From: Hymenobacter qilianensis
GTDB taxonomy: Bacteria > Bacteroidota > Bacteroidia > Cytophagales > Hymenobacteraceae
Assembly: GCF_014489555.1 (NCBI RefSeq)
Contig: NZ_CP060784.1
Location: forward strand, 2,108,001-2,172,000
Direction of reading: 5' to 3'
Length of the DNA stretch: 64,000 bases
This document shows positions 46,924 through 59,762 of this stretch, in pieces. The translations under genes and the position numbers were made by a program. Position 1 is the first letter of the stretch; every line of letters begins with the position of its first letter. The notes under the pieces were generated by a model that saw nothing but the letters and a program-made list of their open reading frames with translations, made no database searches and had not been told where the DNA came from.

Positions 46924-48576
46924 TCATACGCCCAACGAGCCCCGGTCCACCGGCGACCTGGAGCACTTGTTCCGACAGAAGCTCGGCGAGGCAGAAGTAG
47001 CGCCTCGTCAGCACGTCTGGGAGCAGCTCGACCATGAGATGCTGGTACGGCAGAACGACTCGTATCGGCGGCGTCTGCTGCTGCACCGCTGGGTGGCGGC
47101 GGCCTGCGCCCTGCTGGTGCTGGGCTGCGGCACCTGGCTGCTGCTCCATAATGCCACACATTTGCCCCCCGGCACAGAAATAGCTGCCACTACTCGCCCC
47201 GTGGAGGCAACTACTACTGAGGCAGCTGCTGATACTCCGCTGCGCACACCGCGCAGTAGCGCCACCACTAGTCAGTCACGAAATAGCGCTACCACGTCCA
47301 CTGATTTGGCAGCAGTGACCCAGCAACGGAATTCAGCTGCCACCGCTTCGGCAACCCGGGCAGCCACGGCGCAATCAGCAACGAATGATGTAGCCACTAC
47401 CTTATTGCGGGCCGCTAAATCGGCTGTAGGAATCAGGCAGTCTGAGTCAGGCAGCAGCGTGGCTACCAACAGCACCCGCTCAGGCTCAGGCGCTACGGGT
47501 ACTTCGCTGACTGCTGCTGAGCGTCAGGCTGGAAATGGGGCCTATGGTTCTGCCTTTGCCTCATCGGTGCCAGGCATTGGAAGCTCACAGAATGAGCGGG
47601 GGCAAATTGGCTAACCGTACGGCCAGTGTCTGCGGCCGCGGCGCAAAACACGGTAGCAGCCGCATTTCGTCGCCCCGAAACCTTGCAGGCCGAAGCGCTT
47701 CCGGTGTCAGCTGGCATGTTGGCCCAAGCGGCAATAAGTGCTCCCCAGGATGCCGCCGAAGAAGAAAAACCGGAACGTAAGCGCAGCAAATGGCGCCTGA
47801 GCGGAGCTTATGCGGCCAGCTCTTACAACCCGAATATTGACTTTAGCTCCAGCGCGACAGCGAATGCAGCCCTCGACTTTGGCGCGGTTCCCTCCAACAA
47901 CTCAGCGCTTCCTGTCTACAATGCCCGGTCGGCGTATCAGTATGGCGCCAGCGAATACCGCGACAATCTGGAAGCTGGTCCTGCTCAGCGTATTGCAATA
48001 GCCGCGGCGTATGCATTGAACAATAAATTGACGCTACTGACTGGCATAGAAACTTCTCAACAGCGGGCTTCATCCAAAACCTCGTTAAATCTGAACAATT
48101 CGAGAACGGCCTTCGCCGGGCAGGCAGCATCCGACTCCAGCAGTAACCAGTTTTATGCCGGCCAGCGCGGCACGGAGTTTAGATACAGCACAATAGGCGT
48201 ACCGGTAGCCATGCGCTACGGCTCGGCCAAAACGGGCTGGTCGCTCTACGCCAAAGTAGGCGCCGCCGTGAACCTGCTTATCAAGAGCAGCACGGAAGTA
48301 GATGGCAACGCCGCTGCCGCCCGCGACTACACGCTGGCTTCTTCTGAGTCGCCTTATCGCAAGGTGCTGGCATCGGTGCGTGGGGGTGGGGGCGTGCGCT
48401 ATGCACCAGCCGCCGCGGCATGGAGCTTGTCCTTAGGTCCAGTAGCCGAAGCCGGTTTGAATACGCTTAATCAGGACCCTGGCGGCTCTTTCTTCCAACG
48501 CTCCCGGCCATATTCGGTTGGTCTGGAGGCCAGTGTGGAGTTTGGGGGCCAAAAAGCGGCTACCGTGGTCCGTTAA
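46904..48576 (+). CDS. Membrane-anchored protein with C-terminal beta-barrel, probable sigma partner, frame interrupted once
   Basis: A protein of about 557 residues after repair; the break is at a G5 (47598-47602) and one extra G gives NERGANWLTVRPVSAAAAQ. Its start lies inside the end of the sigma factor gene, a 20-base overlap implying co-translation. The N-terminus (LEHLFRQKLGEAEVAPRQHVWEQLD) resembles the cytoplasmic segment of Bacteroidota anti-sigma-like proteins. One membrane helix follows (WVAAACALLVLGCGTWLLL, about 65-83), then a long Thr/Ala/Ser-rich linker (about 90-230), and a C-terminal outer-membrane barrel (KWRLSGAYAASSYNPNI onward). This layout, cytoplasmic head, helix, linker and barrel, suggests a trans-envelope regulator of the sigma factor. 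That role is inferred. Confidence 0.75.
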
Positions 48577-48601
48577 CAGCAAATAATTTAACAGTACAAC
48601 T

Positions 48602-49273
48602 ATGAAGATTCAGTACTATTTATTTGCTGCCCTACTAAGCTTGTGTGCGTGTACGAAGAATGACCTCGATGAAGTGGTCTTGGATGGTAAAGGCTGTATC
48701 AAGCGGGTTACCAACGCTCCAGGGCCCGGTGACCACGAAATACGCAAGTCGGAGCAGGCAACCGCCGTTCGCCTTTTTCAGCAGAATGCCCTCAGCTTAA
48801 GCGACCTTCGCTTTACCCAATTCATCGAAGAAGACTTGGTCGTGGAGGGCATAACCAATCATCATGTACACGTAAAGGCTGCCCGTTTCGCTAATGGGTT
48901 GCCTTTTCTACTCAACAGAGCTATTTATAATTTCAGGAATGGTAAATATGTTCATCGTTCCGATAATGATTTTATAGCGGCGGCTGACACGAAGCCAGCG
49001 TTGACGCTAGCTCAGGTCAGGGCATTGTTTTTTCAGGAGTTTGTGGATTATAACAAACAGTCTACCAGTTACAAAGCAGAAGATTTTAAGGATAAATGCT
49101 TGACTGCGGAGTTAGGGTACTATACGCTTCGAGGGAATGAAACGCCTATCAGGACTATATTGGCCTGGCATGTGAAGCCTAAAGGTGAAGAATATCCGGA
49201 GGCGGTGATCAATGATAGTGATGGCACAACCATCTACTTTTTTGATGGAAGTTGGACTTCAATGCCCAGATAG
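48602..49273 (+). CDS. Lipoprotein of unknown function, possible protease-propeptide-like fold
   Basis: A 223-residue lipoprotein with signal MKIQYYLFAALLSLCAC. It begins 26 bases after the barrel protein gene and may belong to the same operon. The segment HHVHVKAARFANGLPFLLNR followed by NGKYVHRS has the same pattern as the HVYLQQLYEGIEIHNA segments in the M36 protease propeptides at 53 and 56.6 kb, so an FTP/PepSY-like fold is possible. No enzymatic motif is seen. I do not recognise the family with certainty. Confidence 0.75.
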   Translation: MKIQYYLFAALLSLCACTKNDLDEVVLDGKGCIKRVTNAPGPGDHEIRKSEQATAVRLFQQNALSLSDLRFTQFIEEDLVVEGITNHHVHVKAARFANGLPFLLNRAIYNFRNGKYVHRSDNDFIAAADTKPALTLAQVRALFFQEFVDYNKQSTSYKAEDFKDKCLTAELGYYTLRGNETPIRTILAWHVKPKGEEYPEAVINDSDGTTIYFFDGSWTSMPR

Positions 49274-49330
49274 TTGATTCTGTTTTGGGAAACTTGGAAT
49301 TCCTAAAGTCACTGTAAATCGAACTGCTCT

Positions 49331-49675
49331 ATGAAACGCTTACTTACGCTTCTGCTTCTCACGAGCCTCCTCAGCGCCTCCCAGTGCGAAGATGAGAATG
49401 CTGCCTGTCCCAGCTTTTTTGTCACCAAAGTAGCGGAGCTACAAGCCAAGCCCAAGCAGAACCCCGCGGCCGAAATCACGGAATATCAGTTTCAAGGCCA
49501 GACCGTCTACCTCGTTTCCAGCGACTGCTGCGACCAGTTTGATTATCTCTACAATAGCTGCGGAGATGTTATTTGTGCTCCGAGCGGCGGTATAACCGGC
49601 AAGGGCGACGGGCAATGCCCTGATTTTGCTACGCAGGCCACCAATGCCCGCGTAGTATGGCGCGACCCGCGCTAA
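49331..49675 (+). CDS. Small exported protein, DUF6970-like
   Basis: A 114-residue protein with a signal peptide (MKRLLTLLLLTSLLSASQ); the cysteine in SASQC could be a weak lipobox. YLVSSDCCDQFDYLYNSCGD and ICAPSGGITGKGDGQCPDF match a small Cys-containing family (DUF6970) found in Bacteroidota. The six cysteines suggest disulfides in the periplasm. Function unknown. It lies 57 bases after the previous lipoprotein gene in the same direction. Confidence 0.82.
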   Translation: MKRLLTLLLLTSLLSASQCEDENAACPSFFVTKVAELQAKPKQNPAAEITEYQFQGQTVYLVSSDCCDQFDYLYNSCGDVICAPSGGITGKGDGQCPDFATQATNARVVWRDPR

Positions 49676-49738
49676 GCTTATTTACGGGCAGGCGAGAGTT
49701 GGATGCCTGCTTATTTCAAAATTTGCCCCCCAGACCTT

Positions 49739-49773
49739 AAAAAAAGCCCAGCTGATTTAGTTGGGCTTTTTTT
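49739..49773 (+). terminator. Intrinsic terminator
   Basis: Stem AAAGCCCAGCT / AGTTGGGCTTT with T7, between the small exported protein gene and uvrB. Confidence 0.8.
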
Positions 49774-49841
49774 GTTTCGCGGAAACCTACCTTGGCGCTC
49801 CGGAGTTATCATAGGCTATCATTTCTGGCTACTTTCCCTGC

Positions 49842-51875
<2,034 letters not shown>

Positions 51876-51915
51876 CCACAGACTATATAGCGTTTTGAAT
51901 CATTTTTATTTTCCT

Positions 51916-51954
51916 GAAAAAGCTCCCCGGAAAGCCGTCTGGGGGGCTTTTTTT
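51916..51954 (+). terminator. Intrinsic terminator after uvrB
   Basis: An imperfect stem AAAAAGCTCCCCGG / CTGGGGGGCTTTTT with T7. One arm differs from the common GCCCCC core by a T insertion. Confidence 0.65.
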
Positions 51955-52059
51955 AGTTTTTTGCAACCTCGACCATAGATTCAGGCCAGAAAATTGATGT
52001 TTTTCGGGCAAGTGATCATCCCGCCCGATCACCATCCTGTTCAAACGTGAGTTGTTGCC

Positions 52060-52491
52060 ATGCTAACCGCTACTCCAGTATTACGCGTCTATTTTGAAAA
52101 CCCGGTTGGTCGGGTTATGGAGCACCCCAATGGCTATGCGTACGTCATTTATAATGAAGGCCCACGCAAGCTCGACCATTTGAAGGCCTTTCTGACGCAC
52201 ACAGGCCAGCTGCTGCGCCGACAGGGCTGGAACAAGCTGTTGGGCGATCAGCGCCTGATGTCGCCTTACACCGAAGACGAGCGTAATTGGATTCTGGATT
52301 TTTGGATAGCGCGCACCAGCGAGGGAAGCCAGATTTATGGGGCCGTGCTCTTGCCGCATGATGTATTCGCGCGGCTTTCCGTCAGTCAGATGATGAACGA
52401 AGCGCGGGAGGCGGCCTTAACCTACCGGCTTTTTGATGACGAAAACGCGGCGGCGGCCTGGCTGCGCCAACTACCAGTGGAAGCTATCTAG
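52060..52491 (+). CDS. Hypothetical protein
   Basis: A 143-residue soluble protein with no signal peptide or membrane segment. VLRVYFENPVGRVMEHPNGYAYVIYNEGPR leads into LKAFLTHTGQLLRRQGWNKLLGDQRLM and later IYGAVLLPHDVFARLS. The alternation of strands and helices resembles the small STAS/SpoIIAA-like proteins that Hymenobacter-type genomes carry in many copies, but I cannot confirm the family. It is monocistronic and ends before a strong terminator. Confidence 0.75.
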   Translation: MLTATPVLRVYFENPVGRVMEHPNGYAYVIYNEGPRKLDHLKAFLTHTGQLLRRQGWNKLLGDQRLMSPYTEDERNWILDFWIARTSEGSQIYGAVLLPHDVFARLSVSQMMNEAREAALTYRLFDDENAAAAWLRQLPVEAI

Positions 52492-52837
52492 GACGGTTGA
52501 AATAGTTAAATCTGCATTACCAGGAGACTGGTAGTGACCTTACCCTCTAAAAAAGCCCCCCAGCTATTGTGCTGGGGGCTTTTTTGTATGTCTTCGTCTT
52601 GGTTTGGTTCAAGCTGATGGCGTCAGAATTTACATACAGTAAAATAGCAGGGTAACTGGCAATAGTATGACTTTTTGGGAGTTTAACTGCGATACGAGTT
52701 ATTATACATGATTAAAATTGTATTAATTAACTTTAATAATGTACATAATATTGGCAAATGAAATAATTTATTCAAAATGGTATATAAATAATCTTACTTT
52801 CAGAACACAATACACAAACCATCCAAAACCATAACAA
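52492..52837. other. Intergenic region before the first M36 protease gene
   Basis: No gene is seen in these 346 bases. The first 100 hold the terminator at 52549. The rest (from about 52620) is very AT-rich and must contain the promoter of the protease gene. No exact TAnnTTTG was found. Confidence 0.6.
52549..52585 (+). terminator. Intrinsic terminator
   Basis: Stem AGCCCCCCAGC / GCTGGGGGCT with A6 before and T6 after. Confidence 0.85.
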
Positions 52838-55800
52838 ATGAGGAAACTCTTACCATTCTTAGCGAAGCCGGTGCTACTGGCTATTATGCTAACAGGAGGT
52901 TACACTTCTTTCAGTCAGGGAAAAGGAAACGCGGGCAAAAAAGCTGTTCCGCAAGCGGCTCTTGAGCACCTGAAAAAGAACAAGCAGAAGCTTCAGCTTT
53001 CTGACGAGGACATTGCCAATATCACGTTGAGCAGCGAGACTTTCTCAAAGAAGAGCGGGGTTAAGCACATTTATCTGAAGCAGCAATACAAGGGCATTGA
53101 GATTCACAATGCTATTACCAACATCAGCATGACCTCCAATAATGAGGTAGTGAATGTAGGTGATCAGTTTGTGAAGGATGCCGGCAAAAAGGTAAAGGAA
53201 AGCGGCTCCAGCATGACGGCTGAGGCTGCCGTAGCCGCCGCTGCCAAGCACCTGAATACGTCGATAAAGGAGCCTCTCTCCGTCCAATCGAGAGAGGATG
53301 GCCCTGACCAGGAGGTAGTATTCTCCACGGGGGCATTTCGCTTGAGTCGATTCCGGCTAAGCTGGTGTATCAGCCCATGGAGGATGGTAGCCTACGCCTA
53401 GCCTGGGAGGTAACGATAGATGAGCTGGATGGCCTGAACTGGTGGGTTGTCCGCGTAGATGCCGCTACCGGCGAATTTCTGGAAAAGGATAACCTGGTAA
53501 CGCACTGCGAATTCGACAACGACGGCCCCAACGGCGTACACATCAGTGATAGCTATGTTCAAAAGCAGGCTGTAGCAGCTAAGCCGTTCAACTTTGCTAC
53601 GACACTGGCAGAGGCTCCCGCAGCTAACTTCTACAATGTTTATCCGCTCACAACGGAGAGCCCAAGCCACGGCCCACGGGTATTCGTGAGCACCGACGCT
53701 GCCGATAAAACGGCTTCACCAAAAGGCTGGCATTATACGCCGGTGGGCAACATGACCACTACCCGGGGCAACAACGTGTATGCCTACGAGGATCCTAATG
53801 GTGTGAATCCGTTCCCTACTATTGCCAACAACTTCACTGTTAATAACTACAGCCCTGACGGTGGTCCGAGCCTGAAATTCGACTTTCCGATTGATTTCAC
53901 CAAGCAGCCCGCAACCTATGTTGACGCGGCTACTACCAACCTGTTCTACTGGAACAACCTGATTCACGATGTGTGGTATCAGTATGGTTTTGATGAAGTT
54001 AGCGGCAACTTCCAGTTTGATAACTTCGGCAAAGGTGGCTTAGGCAACGACTTCGTGCGCGCTGAAGCGCAGGATGCCCGTATTACGTCGGCCCAGGGCC
54101 CGCAGCGTAACAACGCTAACTTTGGTACGCCAGTGGATGGCTCGCTGCCACGTATGCAGATGTACTTGTGGAACGGTATTCCTGACAGAGAGTTGTTCCG
54201 TGTAAATACGCCATCATCCATCGCTGGTGCTTACCAGGCTGTGGAGGCTGCGTTCAGCAAACCTTTGACGAGCACGCGCATTACGGGTAAACTAGTGTTG
54301 GCTGTAGCTCCCGTTATTCCCCCGACTGGTACGCCTGAGGAAGGATGTGGGGCTTTTGCGAATGCGGCCGCAATCAGTGGCAACATTGCAGTAGTGTATC
54401 GTGGAAGCTGCGGCTTCGCTGATAAAGTGCAGAATGCACAGAAAGCCGGTGCTATTGCTGTAGTCGTAATCAACAATGCTGTTGGTGCTCCTATCGTAAT
54501 GGGTGGTGCTCCCACGGTAGCGCAGCCAGCTATTGTTATCCCAGCTGTTATGATTGGGCAGGCTGACGGAGCAGGTATTCGTAGCGCGCTGAATGCGGGC
54601 ACCGAGGTAACCGTTACGCTGAAGAATGATGGCTCGGGTCCTGAAATTGACGGTGACTTCGACAACGGTATTATTGCTCACGAATACGGCCACGGTATCT
54701 CCAACCGTCTGACCGGTGGTCCATCGGTGGCCAACTGCCTTCAGAATGCGGAGCAGATGGGTGAAGGCTGGAGCGACTGGTTCGGTCTGATGATGACCAT
54801 CAAGCCCGGCGACACGCGTGTTAAGGTGAGAGGTATTGGCACCTATGCTTCGGGCCAGCCAACTACAGGCCGCGGCATTCGTCCGGCTCCTTACAGCACT
54901 GACTTTAGCGTAAACAACTTCACCTACGCGGCTACCAACAACACGGCAGCCATCAGCCAGCCTCACGGCATCGGTTTTGTGTGGTCTACCATGCTGTGGG
55001 ACATGACCTGGGATCTGATTGCCAAGTATGGCTACAACGAAGATCTGTACAACGGCACGGGCGGCAACAATATGGCCATGCAGCTGGTAATCGACGGCTT
55101 GAAGCTGCAGAAATGCAACCCAGGCTTCGTGGATGGTCGCGATGCTATTCTGTTGGCTGACCGCATCAACTACGGCGGTGCCAACCAGGAGCTTATCTGG
55201 AGAGCCTTCGCTAAGCGTGGCCTGGGTTTCAGCGCCAAGCAAGGCTTGAGCACCAGCCGCACCGATCAGGTACAGGCATTCGATTTGCCAGCAACATACC
55301 TGTGCACCACTCCGCTTACGGTTGCGGCAATACCTACTTCGGATGTATTCACCGGTGGCGATTCAAAAGTGATTTACTTGGGCTATGGTCCGCAGACTGT
55401 AATGCTGCAAGCTAGCGGCGATGCAACCAACAAGTACACTTGGACTCCAGCTGAGGGCTTAAGCGATGCTACCATTGCTAACCCAATCTTCACGCCTACC
55501 GCTGCCGGTACCTACACCTTCACCGTGAAGGCCGTCAACGCGGATCAGTGCACCAAGTATGCTTCAATTACGATTACAGTAGTTGATGTGCGCTGCGGCA
55601 ACAAGAACGATAAGGTGCTGGTTTGCCAGAAGCAAGGCAAGGAGATCTGCATCAGTGCTGATGCGGTTGAGACTCAGCTCCGTATTGGCGGCTCGCTGGG
55701 TGCTTGCGCACCAAAAGCGAAGGCAACTGTTGCCAGCGCTAAAGCCAGCGATGCACTTGCTACAAACGACGGCCTGACGGCTTCGCCTAACCCAACTAGT

Positions 55801-56025
55801 GCGAATACCACGCTGGCCTTTACGCTGGCCGAAAGCGGTGCTTACCGCCTGGAGGTGATGAACATGCAGGGTGCAGTAGTATCGGTGGTAGCCCAAGGAA
55901 AGGGTGAAGCCGGTCAACGCATCTCGCACGAGTTCAGCAAAGGCCGCTTGGCAACGGGTGTGTACATGGTTCGTTTGACCTCGGGCAAGCAAAGCAAGTT
56001 CACTCGCGTAATTCTGCAGGACTAA
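52838..56025 (+). CDS. M36 (fungalysin-type) secreted metalloprotease, copy 1, frame interrupted once
   Basis: A large extracellular zinc protease of about 1062 residues after repair. The break is at G5 53329-53333; one extra G gives FSTGGISLESIPAKLVYQP. Order: signal peptide (MRKLLPFLAKPVLLAIMLTGG), FTP/PepSY propeptide (about 40-200), catalytic domain with a protease-associated (PA) insert (AGAIAVVVINNAVGAP), the zinc motif HEYGH (His about 615) with the third ligand in GEGWSDWFGLMM, then a PKD-like domain and a T9SS type A sorting domain (SPNPTSANTTLAFTLAE ... GVYMVRLTSGKQSKFTR). Likely degrades extracellular protein. Tandem with a close paralogue. Confidence 0.9.
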
Positions 56026-56052
56026 CTCATTGATAATCAAGTAGCATACAAA

Positions 56053-56084
56053 GAAGGTCATGAAAATTCATGACCTTCTTTTTT
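56053..56084 (+). terminator. Intrinsic terminator, first of two
   Basis: Stem GAAGGTCATGAA / TTCATGACCTTC with T6 after it. Confidence 0.8.
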
Positions 56085-56095
56085 AGAACAGAAAT

Positions 56096-56129
56096 AAAAA
56101 GCCCCTCAGCACATTGCTGGGGGCTTTTT
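56096..56129 (+). terminator. Intrinsic terminator, second of two
   Basis: Stem AAAGCCCCTCAGC / GCTGGGGGCTTT with one G-T pair, T5 after. Confidence 0.75.
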
Positions 56130-56380
56130 ATGGTGCAAGTTAACCATGGTAAAATTACATGTTTCACATTCCGCAAAGTGAAATTTAATCAAATAGGTGC
56201 TGAGGTGGATTTGTAAAATATCTTATCAAAAGGGCTAATGGAGGCTATAAAATACATTTAGAATGTAATTATTAGGTTTCCTGAATGTATATAATTATGG
56301 TAAGTAAAATTCTGTATAAAAATGCCTATATAAAAAACTATACTTTGATAAGTGTTTCATACTCACCTCACACTATAGAT

Positions 56381-59300
56381 ATGAATAGACTTTTACACTT
56401 TGTAGCGCGGCCTTTATTGATAGGAGCCTTACTGCTCGGAGGCCCTGCTGCCTTCAGTCAGAACCAAGTAAGTTCTGAGCAAAAACTGGTACCTGAGGCA
56501 GCGCTTCAATACCTGAAAAAAAACAAGCAGGCGCTTAAGCTAACGGATGAAGACATTGCAGACGTGAAGCTCAGCAGCGAATCCGTCTCGCCAAAGACGG
56601 GCATCCGGCACGTCTATTTGCAACAGCTGTATGAGGGCATTGAGATTCATAACGCTATTGCCAGCATGAGCCTGGGTAAGGACGAAAAGATCGTCAATCT
56701 GGCCAGTAGTTTCGCGAAAGGTGTTGGCGGAAGACTCAAGGCTGCGAAGTCTAAGATGACGGCTACAGCTGCCGTAAACGCAGCAGCTCGGCACCTGAAT
56801 CTGAAGGTTAGCCAATCCCTGTCCGTATTGCAGAAGGGCAGCGGCAAAAACGAAGCGGTGCTGTTCTCATCGGGGGCATTTCGCTGGAGTCGATTCCGGC
56901 TAAGCTGGTGTATCAGCCCATGGAGGATGGTAGCCTGCGGTTGGCTTGGGAAGTGTCCATCTACGAGCTGGATGCGCAGAACTGGTGGAACGTGCGGGTA
57001 GACGCGGCCACGGGTGAGTTCCTAGACAAAGACAACATGGTGCACCAGTGCGAGTTCGACAACGACGGACCCGGTGGCATGCCGTTGAGCAGAACGTCTA
57101 CTTACGGTCAGGTGGCTCAACCAAAGTCGACTAATTCCACCACGTCTCTGACGGCCGCGAATTCTTACAACGTTTTCCCTATTCCCGTCGAGAGCCCTAA
57201 CCATGGCCCACGGGTATTGGTGAGCACTTCCGCCGCCGATCCAATCGCTTCGCCCCAAGGCTGGCATTATACGCCCAACGGTAAGCTCACTACCACCCGT
57301 GGCAACAACGCCTATGCCTACGAAGACCCGAATAACAATAACAGCCTGAATAATTACAGCCCTGATGGCGGTCCTGAACTGAACTTTGATTATCCGCTTG
57401 ATCTCACTAAGGAGCCAGTAGAGTACCGCGATGCGGCCATCACGAACCTGTTTTATTGGAACAACGTCACCCACGACGTATGGTACCAGTATGGCTTCGA
57501 TGAGGCCAGCGGCAACTTCCAGGCTGACAACTTTGGCCGGGGCGGTGCCCAGGGCGACTTTGTGCGAGCCGAGGCCCAGGATAGCCGTAACATTCCTAAT
57601 CCTCCGGCTGGCGTAACCACTCGTAACAATGCCAACTTCTCGACTCCGGTAGACAATGGCACCAGTGCGCCCCGCATGCAGATGTATTTGTGGGCGGGTC
57701 GTGCCGATGCGGATATGTTCAGGATAACTGCGCCTTCCAGCATTGCCAATAGCTATCCCGCTGTACAGGCCGCCTTTGGCCCACGGCTCAATGCAACGCC
57801 GGTTACTGGCAAGCTGGTGCTGGCTACCGGTGTCGGGGGGACATCTACAAACCCTAATGAAGCTTGCGGACCCTTGACGAACGCCGCCGAGATTGCGGGC
57901 AACATTGCTGTCCTGTACCGTGGCAACTGCGACTTTATTCTGAAAGTATACAATGCTCAGGTAGCTGGTGCAATCGCTGTAGTAGTAATCAACAATGCCG
58001 CTGGCAACCCGATTTCAATGGGTGCCGGAGCAGGAGCACCCGCTCCTATCACGATTCCCTCACTCATGACAACAGATGTGGCGGGCGGTCTTATCCGGGA
58101 GCGGCTAGCAGCGGGCGAGGAAGTAAGAGTGAGCTTGAAAAATCAGCCAGGCGTTGAGGTTGACGGTGATTTCGACAATGGTATCATCGTGCACGAGTAC
58201 GGCCATGGCATCTCTACCCGCCTAACGGGCGGCCGCTTGGTAAACTGCCTAGGTGGCCAGGCTGAGCAAGCCGGGGAGGGCTGGAGCGATTGGTTTGCGT
58301 TGATGATGACGATGAAGGAAGGCGACACTCGTACCACAACAAGAGGAATCGGTACGTATGCGTCGCTCCAGCCTATTACTGGCAACGGCATTCGTCCTGC
58401 TCCCTACACTACAGACTTCGCCGTAAACAACTACACGTACGCCCGGACCAACAATACAGCGCTTTCTCAGCCCCACGGAATTGGGTTTGTGTGGGCCACT
58501 ACGCTGTGGGATATGACCTGGGACATGATCGATCGGTACGGCTACGACCCCGACTTGTATAAGGGCACTGGTGGCAACAACAGGGCCATGCAATTGGTAA
58601 TTGACGGCTTGAAAATGCAACCCTGTGCCCCTGGTTTCGTGGATGGTCGGAATGCTATTCTGGCCGCCGACTTAGCAAACTACGGTGGTGCCAACCAAGA
58701 GCTTATCTGGAGAGCATTTGCCAAAAGAGGAGTAGGCTTTAGCGCCAGCCAAGGTGCGGCCAACAGCCGCCTCGACCAGGTGGAAGCCTTCGATTTGCCC
58801 CCCATATATGCTTGCGCGGCTCCCGTTATCACGGCAACTGCTATTGGCGGTACCTTCGTTGAGGAAGGTCAGAGCACGATTTACCTAGGCTATGGTCCGC
58901 AGAGCATTCAGCTGCAAGCTAGCGGTGATCCTACGTTTGTGTATACCTGGGGATTTGTACCCGGCCTGAGCGACATATCAGTTGCCAATCCTGTATTCAC
59001 TCCCAGAGCTCCTGGTACGTACGAGCTTACTGTAACTGCCGTGAATAAAGAGGGTTGCAGTCGCACGGTTACCAAAAAGATTGTGGTTGTTGACGTACGC
59101 TGCGGCTTTGTATTCCTCCGCAACAATAAGGTGTTGGTATGCCATAACGGACGGCCCGTGTGTGTTAGTGCGTCTGCCGTATCAGACCATTTGAAGCACG
59201 GCGACTCGCTTGGCGAATGCCAGCAGACCTCTAACGCGGGTTTGGTAGCCGAGGAGAAAGTAGCGGCCGAAGAAGCTTTGACGCTAACGGCTACTCCTAA

Positions 59301-59535
59301 CCCAACCAGCTCGCAAACCTACCTAGACTTCACCCTGACGCAGACTGGTAACTACCGTCTGGAGGTAATGAACATGCAGGGAATCGTGGTGAGTGTAGTA
59401 GCTGAAGGAACCGGCCGCGCTGGTGAAAACTTCTCCTTCAAGTTTACGAAGGGCCGCTTGGCTGCGGGCATCTATATGGTTCGCCTGACTTCTGGTAAGC
59501 AGAATAAGTTTACCCGGATAGTTCTACAGAACTAG
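56381..59535 (+). CDS. M36 (fungalysin-type) secreted metalloprotease, copy 2, frame interrupted once
   Basis: A paralogue of the gene before it, about 1051 residues after repair. ATG 56381 gives a signal peptide (MNRLLHFVARPLLIGALLLG); the upstream start at 56285 is not supported. The break is at G5 56872-56876, at the same codon as in copy 1; one extra G gives FSSGGISLESIPAKLVYQP. The same domain order follows: FTP propeptide, catalytic domain with PA insert, HEYGH (His about 605) and GEGWSDWFALMM, PKD-like domain, and a sorting domain (TPNPTSSQTYLDFTLTQ ... GIYMVRLTSGKQNKFTR). The segment around the break is nearly identical in DNA to copy 1, unlike the flanks. Confidence 0.9.
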
Positions 59536-59557
59536 CACGGTAAGCAACCAGAAGCGT

Positions 59558-59594
59558 AAAAACGCAGGCTGAGAACATTCACAGCCTGCGTTTT
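59558..59594 (+). terminator. Intrinsic terminator after M36 copy 2, first of two
   Basis: Stem AAAACGCAGGCTG / CAGCCTGCGTTTT with a short loop. Confidence 0.75.
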
Positions 59595-59607
59595 GAAACT
59601 GATAAAC

Positions 59608-59644
59608 AAAAAAGCCCCCCAGACGCGTATCTGGGGGCTTTTTT
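59608..59644 (+). terminator. Intrinsic terminator after M36 copy 2, second of two
   Basis: Stem AGCCCCCCAGA / TCTGGGGGCT with A6 and T6. Confidence 0.8.
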
Positions 59645-59762
59645 GTTCAATCAAACTACGATGCACGCTCCAATAGCTACTTACCTTTGGCGCGTCTATA
59701 TTCTGGTAGGTTTTTCGTAGCCTACTTTCCCAGCGCCTGGCCGCTGTTCTTATCACCTCTGC

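Larger units (their letters stand above)
56026..56380. other. Intergenic region between the two M36 genes with two terminators
   Basis: No gene is seen. The first 100 bases hold two terminators (56053-56084 and 56096-56129). The next 250 bases are AT-rich promoter region. An in-frame extension of copy 2 up to 56285 exists but looks non-coding. Confidence 0.6.
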
